A DNA stretch of 5,378 nt. Source: Candidatus Krumholzibacteriia bacterium. Lineage in GTDB: Bacteria; Krumholzibacteriota; Krumholzibacteriia; LZORAL124-64-63. Shown here one piece after another: positions 1 to 4,829 of the stretch (position 1 is the stretch's first letter; each line of letters begins with the position of its first letter). The notes beneath the pieces were generated by a model. The model made no database searches. It was not told the DNA's origin and saw only the letters and a program-made list of their open reading frames with translations. The position numbers and the translations under genes were made by a program. The DNA is taken from assembly GCA_027056825.1 (NCBI GenBank), contig JALUJS010000100.1:1-5378 (forward strand), in the 5' to 3' direction.

Positions 1-244
1 CTATCTCTATGGGGAGAAGCAACCACATCACCAAAAACCAAATTCTGATAAGGTCAGGAAATTCTGACCATTCCGCTAACTGATTAATACTTGGCACTAA
101 GTCTGCAAATATAGCAGCCAGATTCGATAATGAAACCAAACCATATGGAACTGGCAAAGGGAAAAGAACGGCCAAACCTACCCCCATAATAAACCAGGGT
201 GCTACAACCGTACTCAACCTTGATGAAAACTGCGAATGATGCAT
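1..244 (-). CDS. Partial hypothetical membrane protein, N-terminal 81 residues
   Basis: The reading frame is open from an ATG at 244 to the left edge, so only the first 81 residues are visible and the C-terminus is missing. The start is well fixed: the codon just before the ATG is an in-frame TAG, and a purine-rich GGAAAGGGAA lies 6 nt upstream. The protein has a short polar N-terminus (MHHSQFSSRLST), a hydrophobic segment at about residues 14-32 (PWFIMGVGLAVLFPLPV), a mixed stretch containing acidic residues and tryptophan, and a second hydrophobic segment starting near residue 67 (RIWFLVMWLLLPIEI). This suggests an integral inner-membrane protein. It does not resemble a TolC-type outer-membrane channel, which would begin with a cleavable signal peptide, and I recognise no family. 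It follows hlyD by 74 nt on the same strand, so it may share its transcript. Its GC content (about 42 %) is clearly below that of the exporter genes, which may mean a separate origin. Confidence 0.72.
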   Translation of the reverse strand, partial: MHHSQFSSRLSTVVAPWFIMGVGLAVLFPLPVPYGLVSLSNLAAIFADLVPSINQLAEWSEFPDLIRIWFLVMWLLLPIEI

Positions 245-250
245 CTACGC

Positions 251-260
251 TTCCCTTTCC
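251..260 (-). promoter_or_regulatory. Ribosome binding site of the left-edge membrane protein
   Basis: On the minus strand the sequence reads GGAAAGGGAA, followed by a 6-nt spacer and ATG at 244. The spacer ends in a TAG in frame with the ATG, so no longer start is possible. This site is the main support that the left-edge frame is a real gene. Confidence 0.65.
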
Positions 261-318
261 TCTGTGCTGCCCGTCACTATTTCATGTCAGTTTCGCCTGA
301 AACCCCTACCTACTAATC

Positions 319-1677
319 TTAGCGCTCTCCAAGACTTTCTTCCTTGTATCGCAGTAGCGGGCTGAGAACAAATTCAATCAATCTTCGCTTGCCCGTCTTG
401 ACCTCTACTGTGACCGCCATTCCCGGCGTCAGGTTAACCAATTTATCTCCGACCTGAATAGCTGACTTCTGCATCAACACTCGCCCAGCATACACAAGCC
501 CTTTTTTCTCATCTGTGACGGCGTCGTTGGAAACATCGATCACCTTGGCGCTTATGGTGCCGTATTTCGTGAACGGGAAGGTCTCGATTTTGACTTCGGC
601 TGCCTGACCTTCGTTGACGAAGCCAATGTCCTTGTTGAGGATCCAGGCTTCCACTTCGAGCGACTCGCTCTCGGGTACGATTTTCATCAATTCTTGCGCA
701 GGTGTGACCACGCCTCCGATAGTGTGTATCGCCAGCTGTTGGACGACACCCGATACCGGCGCGATAAGGCGTTGAAGCTCTGTACGCTGGCTGGCCTTGA
801 CGCGCTCTTGCTGCAACTGATCGATACGACGCTCGGTTTCAGACAGGCTGGTGAGTAAGTTGCGCCTGAACTCGGAGTCCAGGGCACGGCGCTGTTGTTT
901 TGCCTCATTGATGGAAGCCGTTACTTGGGCGATACGGTTCTTTAGTACCGCCAATTCCTGTTGCTGTTTGACGCGCTCTTCCTCCAATTCCAGCCAGGCT
1001 TGCTCGGCGCTCAGCTTTTTCGCGACCAGGACCTTGAGGGCATTGGCGCGGCGTGTGATCAGCGGCAAGGTGCCTTCCAGCTTTTTTACTTCATTGCGGG
1101 TTGCGGCGAGGTCCGCTTGGCGGCTCTCGATAGTGTTGTCCAACGCGGCCAACCGAGCCTGTTGCTCGGACCATTCGCTGGCGAGCATCTGTTCCTGCAA
1201 CCGGATAGCGCCGGTGCTCACCTGTTTTGCGAGCAGGTCTGGTAAATCCAGCTCAGGTACAGCCATTGCGTTAGGTTCAACCCCACCAGACACATCACTT
1301 GTCATTTTATCGAGCTGCCGGTAACGCGCTTCGTCAAGGCGTGCGGCGACCAGTTCCATCTCAAGGCGCCCCAGATCCGCCTGCGTTGAGGTGGGGTCCA
1401 GCTCGATCAGCAGATCACCGGCCTCCACCCGTTGGCCTTCCTGCACGTGAATGTCGCGTACCACGCCGATCTCCATCGGTTGAATGACCTTGACGCGCCC
1501 GCTGGGAATAATCTTGCCTTGGGCGGTCGCCACGATATCGATGTCACCGACCATCGCCCAGACCGCCGCGATCGTGAAGAACGCAATCACCGACCAGGCA
1601 ATCGCGCGTCCAGCTGGAGACGGCGGCTTTTCCATTATTTCCAGGGCCGCCGGTAAAAATTCGGTTTCCTGTCTCAA
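319..1677 (-). CDS. hlyD: HlyD-family type I secretion membrane fusion (periplasmic adaptor) protein
   Basis: This is the adaptor that links the inner-membrane ABC exporter to a TolC-like outer-membrane channel in type I secretion. The 452 residues show the family order. A short cytosolic tail with the motif EFLPAALEIMEKPPSP matches the EFLPA.LE motif of E. coli HlyD. One transmembrane helix spans about 24-44. The first lipoyl half follows at about 46-95 (IVATAQGKIIPSGR, then VQEGQRVEAGDLL). A long glutamine- and glutamate-rich alpha-helical coiled coil covers about 96-300. The second lipoyl half is at about 301-330 (LIAPVSGVVQQL, GGVVTPAQELM), and a beta-barrel region near 335-430 contains NKDIGFVNEGQ and TPGMAVTVEVKTGKR. 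The C-terminus ESLGER resembles the ESLRER end of HlyD. The start is a TTG only 3 nt after the hlyB stop and in the same frame, so the gene cannot extend further upstream. GGTGGGG ends 9 nt before the TTG and may act as the ribosome binding site, with translational coupling to hlyB. An ATG at codon 15 is a less likely start because it would lose the conserved EFLPA motif. The family call is firm; the transported substrate is unknown. Confidence 0.95.
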   Translation of the reverse strand: MRQETEFLPAALEIMEKPPSPAGRAIAWSVIAFFTIAAVWAMVGDIDIVATAQGKIIPSGRVKVIQPMEIGVVRDIHVQEGQRVEAGDLLIELDPTSTQADLGRLEMELVAARLDEARYRQLDKMTSDVSGGVEPNAMAVPELDLPDLLAKQVSTGAIRLQEQMLASEWSEQQARLAALDNTIESRQADLAATRNEVKKLEGTLPLITRRANALKVLVAKKLSAEQAWLELEEERVKQQQELAVLKNRIAQVTASINEAKQQRRALDSEFRRNLLTSLSETERRIDQLQQERVKASQRTELQRLIAPVSGVVQQLAIHTIGGVVTPAQELMKIVPESESLEVEAWILNKDIGFVNEGQAAEVKIETFPFTKYGTISAKVIDVSNDAVTDEKKGLVYAGRVLMQKSAIQVGDKLVNLTPGMAVTVEVKTGKRRLIEFVLSPLLRYKEESLGER

Positions 1678-1680
1678 GCG

Positions 1681-3837
1681 TCAGCGCCCCACCGTTTTGA
1701 TGCCTTGTCCACCCTGCAACGCATGGAGATGAGCATACCGCCCACGCTGTTTGAGCAGATCGTCGTGGCTGCCTTGCTCGACGATCTGCCCCTTTTCCAT
1801 GACGATAATTCGGTGGGCGCCGCGCACCGTGGACAGGCGGTGGGCGATGATGATGACGGTGCGCCCTTTACAGATGGCATTCATGTTTTGTTGAATAATA
1901 CGCTCGGACTCATAATCCAGCGCACTGGTTGCTTCATCGAATATCAATATGCGCGGGTTGGTGACCAGAGCGCGCGCGATGGCGATACGTTGACGCTGAC
2001 CGCCGGACAGATTGTCGCCGTGCTCCCCGACGACAGTGTCGTAACCTTCCGGCATTTCCAGAATGAAGTCGTGAGCACCGGCCAGCTTCGAGGCCTGAAT
2101 GACTGCCTCCATCGGAATCCCGGGGTCGCTGAGGGCGATGTTCTCGCGCACCGAACGGTTGAACAAGACGTTCTCCTGCAATACGACGCCGATGCGGCGG
2201 CGCAGCCAAGCTGTATCGACCTGGGCGATGTCGACACCGTCGATCAGCACGCGACCGCGTTCCGCCACATACAGGCGCTGCACCAGTTTGGTCAGTGTGC
2301 TTTTACCGGAACCGGAACGACCTACGATGCCAACAACCTCTCCGACACCAATATCCAGTGATACACCACGCAGGATCTCCGGACCATCAGCCCGATAACG
2401 GAAACTGACTTGGTCGAACCGTACGCGGCCGTCAATGCTCGGCAGCGACAAACGCGACTGATCATAGCCCGGTTCGGTCGGCGCATTGAGGATGTCGCCC
2501 AGGCGCTGGATCGACACGCCGGTTTGCTGGAAATCCTGCCATAATTGCACAAGTCGAAGCACGGGGCCACTGACCCGTGCTGCGAGCATATTGAAGGCAA
2601 TTAACTGACCGACACTGATGTCGCCCTGAATGACCGCCCGCGCGCCGACCCAAAGGATCAGAACAATGACGACCTTGTTAATCAGCCCCGCAACTTGACT
2701 GGCAATATTGTTGAGATTGGCGGCTTTAAAACTGGCTTGTACGTAACCGGCCAGTTGCTCTTCCCAACGGTTTTGCATTTGCGGCTCGATAGCCATGGAC
2801 TTGAGCGTTTCCACACCATTGATCGACTCGACCAGGAATGCTTGGTTTTCCGCGCCGCGGATGAACTTCTCATTCACTCGAGCCCGCAAAATCGGGGTAA
2901 CGAACACCGACAACAGAATATAAGCGGGAATCGACGCCAGTACGATGTAAGTGAGCAGCGGGCTGTAGTAATACATGACCGCGAGAAACACTAAGGTGAA
3001 AAAGAGATCAATAACCAAGGTCAGAGCGGAGCCAGTAATGAAGTTGCGCACGTTTTCCAGCTCACGTACCCGAGCGACCGAATCTCCCACGCGGCGCGCG
3101 CCGAAATAACCCATCGGCAGGCCCAGCAAGTGACGGTACAGCTTGGCGCCAAGCTCGACGTCCACCCGGTTGGTCGTGTGTGAGAACACATAGGTGCGCA
3201 ATCCGCCCAGCAGCACTTCGAATACTGACACCACGATCAGCCCAAACGCCAGCACATCGAGAGTCGTCAGGCCCTTATGTACCAGTACTTTGTCAATCAC
3301 GACCTGGAAGAACAGCGGGGTAATCAAGGCAAACAGTTGCAGAAAAAAAGACGCAACCAGAACTTCACCGAACAGCTTGCGATATTTGATAAGAGCGGGA
3401 ATGAACCAACGGAAGCCGAAACGGGTATTTTCATCGCCGAGCAGCGCCCGACGCGTTATAAGAATCAACGACCCGTTCCAGGCCGGCTCAAAGATCTCTC
3501 GGGGCAGCGTTAATGGGCGGCTCTCCAACGGGTCTTGAACCAGCACCCGTTCTGCGTCGGCTTTGGCGATTACCACCCAGTGGCCGTCTTGGTGCTGCGC
3601 CAGTGCGGGCAATGGCGTCTTTTCCAGCTTTTTCCATTCACTGGAAACTAGACGCGCTTTGAGTCCTAGATGTCGGGCGGCACGAACAAGTTCGTTCGGT
3701 GAAACGGGTTCTTGAGAACGAGCGTATTTATGCTTAAGCTGCCCGGTTTGTGCGGCAACACCAAAAAATCGCGCCACTAAAACCAAGCAGGCCAATCCGG
3801 TATCTGGCGGATTATCAGCTGAGACCTTATGCGGCAT
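1681..3837 (-). CDS. hlyB: HlyB-type type I secretion ABC transporter (permease-ATPase with C39-like domain)
   Basis: This inner-membrane ABC exporter powers type I secretion by ATP hydrolysis. Numbering here is from the alternative TTG at 3852 (723 residues). An N-terminal C39-peptidase-like domain covers about 15-135. The catalytic cysteine position holds Thr18 (NPPDTGLACL), while the His (DGHW, His91) and Asp (VQDP, Asp107) positions are kept. It is therefore an inactive C39-like domain that binds substrate without cutting a leader, as in E. coli HlyB, where Tyr replaces Cys. The membrane domain runs from about 150 to 430 with around six helices (for example FFLQLFALITPLFFQVV). The ATPase has Walker A GRSGSGKST at 511-519, Q-loop Gln559, signature LSGGQ at 615-619, Walker B ILIFDE at 635-640, D-loop SALD at 643-646 and switch His671. 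I prefer the ATG at 3837 (718 residues), because AGTAGG lies 6 nt upstream and the length before the C39-like domain fits HlyB (707 residues) better. The TTG at 3852 has only a poor purine stretch directly against it. The gene is first in the probable operon with hlyD. Confidence 0.95.
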   Translation of the reverse strand: MPHKVSADNPPDTGLACLVLVARFFGVAAQTGQLKHKYARSQEPVSPNELVRAARHLGLKARLVSSEWKKLEKTPLPALAQHQDGHWVVIAKADAERVLVQDPLESRPLTLPREIFEPAWNGSLILITRRALLGDENTRFGFRWFIPALIKYRKLFGEVLVASFFLQLFALITPLFFQVVIDKVLVHKGLTTLDVLAFGLIVVSVFEVLLGGLRTYVFSHTTNRVDVELGAKLYRHLLGLPMGYFGARRVGDSVARVRELENVRNFITGSALTLVIDLFFTLVFLAVMYYYSPLLTYIVLASIPAYILLSVFVTPILRARVNEKFIRGAENQAFLVESINGVETLKSMAIEPQMQNRWEEQLAGYVQASFKAANLNNIASQVAGLINKVVIVLILWVGARAVIQGDISVGQLIAFNMLAARVSGPVLRLVQLWQDFQQTGVSIQRLGDILNAPTEPGYDQSRLSLPSIDGRVRFDQVSFRYRADGPEILRGVSLDIGVGEVVGIVGRSGSGKSTLTKLVQRLYVAERGRVLIDGVDIAQVDTAWLRRRIGVVLQENVLFNRSVRENIALSDPGIPMEAVIQASKLAGAHDFILEMPEGYDTVVGEHGDNLSGGQRQRIAIARALVTNPRILIFDEATSALDYESERIIQQNMNAICKGRTVIIIAHRLSTVRGAHRIIVMEKGQIVEQGSHDDLLKQRGRYAHLHALQGGQGIKTVGR

Positions 3838-3876
3838 CCCTGACCTACTCAATCTTTCTTGTCGTTTTCCGTATGC

Positions 3877-3900
3877 GGTCTTCTTTATCCCAAGAAGACC
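3877..3900 (-). promoter_or_regulatory. Perfect 9-bp inverted repeat in the hlyB leader
   Basis: The arms GGTCTTCTT and AAGAAGACC are perfectly complementary and enclose a 6-nt loop (TATCCC on the plus strand). The element ends 40 nt before the ATG at 3837 and 25 nt before the alternative TTG at 3852. No run of T follows it on either strand, so it does not look like an intrinsic terminator. It could be an operator for a dimeric regulator or a leader-RNA hairpin affecting stability or translation of the exporter mRNA. The repeat is seen directly; the function is inferred. Confidence 0.5.
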
Positions 3901-3917
3901 CCCCTGCTACTTAATCT

Positions 3918-3923
3918 ATCATA
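3918..3923 (-). promoter_or_regulatory. Candidate -10 element upstream of hlyB
   Basis: The minus strand reads TATGAT inside an AT-rich stretch (TACGAATATGATAGATTAAG), which fits a sigma-70 -10 box. I see no good -35 box at 17 nt: TGTAGT at that spacing is a poor match. If it is used, transcription would start near 3911 and the 9-bp hairpin would lie near the 5' end of the mRNA. This is weak evidence from composition and position only. Confidence 0.25.
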
Positions 3924-3970
3924 TTCGTAAAATGAATGGCACTACAGCTGGGCCGCAATAATACTGTAAC

Positions 3971-4110
3971 GAGGCACTAAGGAACCCCATGATTAATTCG
4001 TCATTGCGGGGAGCGGAGCGCCGCGGCAATCTCTGACAGACTGATTCCACATTTATGAGAGTGCCGCGCTTCGCTTGCAATGATGGGGATGCTGAATTAA
4101 TCAGAGCCTC
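3971..4110. repeat. MITE-like palindromic repeat, noncoding
   Basis: The segment folds back on itself over most of its length. The outer arms are GATTAATTC (3991-3999) and GAATTAATC (4094-4102), with GAGGC (3971-3975) and GCCTC (4106-4110) further out at unequal spacing. Inside, the left arm has TCATTGC, AGCGGAGCG, GCGGCA and TCTC in that order. The reverse complement of the right arm has TCATTGC, AGCGAAGCG, GCGGCA and TCTC in the same order. A centre of about 22 nt (roughly 4034-4055) separates the arms. No frame codes for a protein. TCATTGCG-AGCG-GCAATCTC motifs are, as far as I know, typical of dispersed palindromic repeats in many proteobacterial genomes. The exact ends and any target duplication cannot be set from a single copy. 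Confidence 0.65.
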
Positions 4111-4162
4111 AATAATTTATTGAAAGAAAAGAAGAATGTTGGCATAGGGCTGGTCAAGATGT

Positions 4163-4199
4163 TTGGTCTCGGCATCCATCCGACCCACCCCGAGGCCAA
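4163..4199. repeat. Ten-base-pair stem-loop
   Basis: TTGGTCTCGG (4163-4172) and CCGAGGCCAA (4190-4199) pair over 10 positions with a single U-G wobble when read as plus-strand RNA. The loop is 17 nt. No T-run follows, so a terminator role is unlikely. No function is evident. Confidence 0.4.
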
Positions 4200-4260
4200 C
4201 CTTCTTGGGGCATCACTTTAACTGTCGATCTACATCACAGCAGTGTCACTTTGCCAAACA

Positions 4261-4330
4261 GGCATCAAAGAGTCGATGCCAACCGTTCTTCCAATTTGCT
4301 CACCGACCCGCGGATGCTGGAAACGGTTGG
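4261..4330. repeat. Two adjoining stem-loops sharing two bases
   Basis: The first stem is GGCATC (4261-4266) with GATGCC (4275-4280). The second is CCAACCGT (4279-4286) with ACGGTTGG (4323-4330), extended inward by TTCCA (4289-4293) with TGGAA (4318-4322) after a 2-nt bulge. The stems overlap at CC (4279-4280), so both cannot form in full at once. The pairings are seen directly, while any RNA role is conjecture. It could equally be the remains of a mobile repeat. Confidence 0.4.
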
Positions 4331-4423
4331 GGCGCAGTAGCCGGGACAACGGGAGCGCCAGTTCCCTCCGGCGTAGGATCTGGTAATGTTTTTCTGCACA
4401 GATCATGAGTGCGGATGGGTCCT

Positions 4424-4455
4424 GTCAGCATGCGCTAAGCGAAGTGAATGCTGAC
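4424..4455. repeat. REP-like palindrome next to the insertion sequence
   Basis: GTCAGCAT (4424-4431) and ATGCTGAC (4448-4455) form a perfect 8-bp inverted repeat around a 16-nt centre, which itself contains CGC-TAA-GCG (4433-4441). The right arm ends exactly where the insertion sequence begins. This suggests that a short dispersed palindrome was the insertion target, or that the outer arm includes the target site. Without the right flank of the element I cannot test for a target duplication. Confidence 0.5.
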
Positions 4456-4482
4456 TGAACCGCCCCGGGTTTACCGGAGACT
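4456..4482 (+). repeat. Left terminal inverted repeat of the IS3-family element (right boundary approximate)
   Basis: The stretch starts TGAACCGCCCCGGG and continues into TTTACCGGAGACT, a pattern I know from the ends of IS3-family elements whose orfA begins like this one. The partner repeat lies beyond the window, so the inner boundary is estimated from the usual length of such repeats. Confidence 0.6.
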
Positions 4483-4505
4483 CTATTTCTTGAGAGGATA
4501 GAGTC
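4479..4505 (+). promoter_or_regulatory. Hairpin enclosing the orfA ribosome binding site
   Basis: GACTCTAT (4479-4486) and ATAGAGTC (4498-4505) are perfect complements with an 11-nt loop. The right arm ends directly against the orfA ATG. The Shine-Dalgarno sequence GAGAGGA (4492-4498) sits in the loop and at the foot of the right arm, 7 nt before the start. In an RNA reading in from outside, this structure could hide the start site. In a transcript starting inside the element, it would be lost only if the start lies downstream of the left arm. A start-site-masking hairpin is known in other insertion sequences such as IS10 and IS50; its role here is inferred. Confidence 0.5.
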
Positions 4506-4829
4506 ATGAAGAAGAGTACGAGATATTCCCCGGAAGTGCGGGAACGGGCGGTTCGCATGGTGTTCGAGCACCAGAGTGAACATGATTCACAGTGGGCCGC
4601 GATGGCCTCCATCGCGGCCAAGATTGGCTGTACGGCGGAGACGCTGCGAAAATGGGTGAGACAGGCCGAACGTGACCAGGGTTTACGAGAAGGCCTGACG
4701 ACCTCGGAACGGGAGCGGCTCAAGGCGCTGGAGCGAGAGAACCGGGAGCTGAAGCGGGCCAACGAGATTCTGAAGACGGCCTCGGCTTTTTTCGCCCAGG
4801 CGGAGCTCGACCGCAAACTGAGGAGATGA
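4506..4829 (+). CDS. IS3-family transposase subunit OrfA
   Basis: OrfA is the DNA-binding part of the IS3-family transposase, needed to recognise the element's ends. The 107 residues start MKKSTRYSPEVRERAVRMV, the usual opening of the HTH_Tnp_1 domain. A helix-turn-helix spans about residues 18-52 (IAAKIGCTAETLRKWVRQ). The C-terminal part has a leucine zipper with Leu75, Leu82 and Leu89 at 7-residue spacing (ERENRELKRANEILK), used for multimerisation. The ending SAFFAQAELDR is characteristic of one group of IS3 elements. The ATG has a good ribosome binding site, GAGAGGA, 7 nt upstream. Its stop overlaps the orfB start (ATGA). The protein is full length for the family and shows no damage. Confidence 0.93.
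   Translation: MKKSTRYSPEVRERAVRMVFEHQSEHDSQWAAMASIAAKIGCTAETLRKWVRQAERDQGLREGLTTSERERLKALERENRELKRANEILKTASAFFAQAELDRKLRR
4787..4793 (+). promoter_or_regulatory. Probable -1 ribosomal frameshift site between orfA and orfB
   Basis: The heptamer T-TTT-TTC lies in the orfA frame as GCT-TTT-TTC. Slipping back one base leaves TTT-TTT, which the same phenylalanine tRNA can read. The -1 frame is open from here through to orfB, giving ...SAFFRPGGARPQTEE before the orfB methionine. This would make the OrfAB fusion that IS3-family elements use as active transposase. The heptamer and open frame are seen directly; efficiency and any downstream stimulating structure were not established. Confidence 0.6.

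Larger units (their letters stand above)
4111..4423. other. Intergenic stretch without a supported gene
   Basis: I found no frame here with both a convincing start and a recognisable product. The plus-strand frame 4163-4408 starts at a TTG without a ribosome binding site and its product resembles nothing I know. The stretch contains several stem-loops, listed separately, and its right half is GC-rich compared with its left. It may be remnant DNA, part of a longer repeat, or a structured transcript. Confidence 0.5.

Noticed and set aside
290..303. Small hairpin GTTTC/GAAAC between hlyD and the left-edge gene as a terminator
   Set aside because: The stem has only 5 bp and no T-run follows in the direction of transcription, so I cannot support a terminator there.
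851..1324. Plus-strand frame of 157 codons opposite hlyD
   Set aside because: It is antisense to the coiled-coil region of hlyD and is serine/arginine/alanine-rich low-complexity sequence, typical of a shadow frame.
1705..2361. Long plus-strand frame of 218 codons opposite hlyB
   Set aside because: It lies entirely antisense to the ATPase domain of hlyB, whose motifs are intact, has no recognisable product, and is explained by the codon bias of the real gene.
4276..4333. Possible integron attC site around the GCCAAC...GTTGGGG pairing
   Set aside because: The core sites do not match RYYYAAC and GTTRRRY in the required positions, and there is no cassette structure around it.
4163..4408. Plus-strand frame of 81 codons in the gap
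   Set aside because: It has only a TTG start, no ribosome binding site and no familiar motif, and it begins inside a stem-loop.
4300..4431. Small minus-strand frame of 43 codons, proline-rich, starting inside the palindrome
   Set aside because: There is no ribosome binding site upstream, the start lies in the hairpin, and the composition is what GC-rich noncoding DNA would give.
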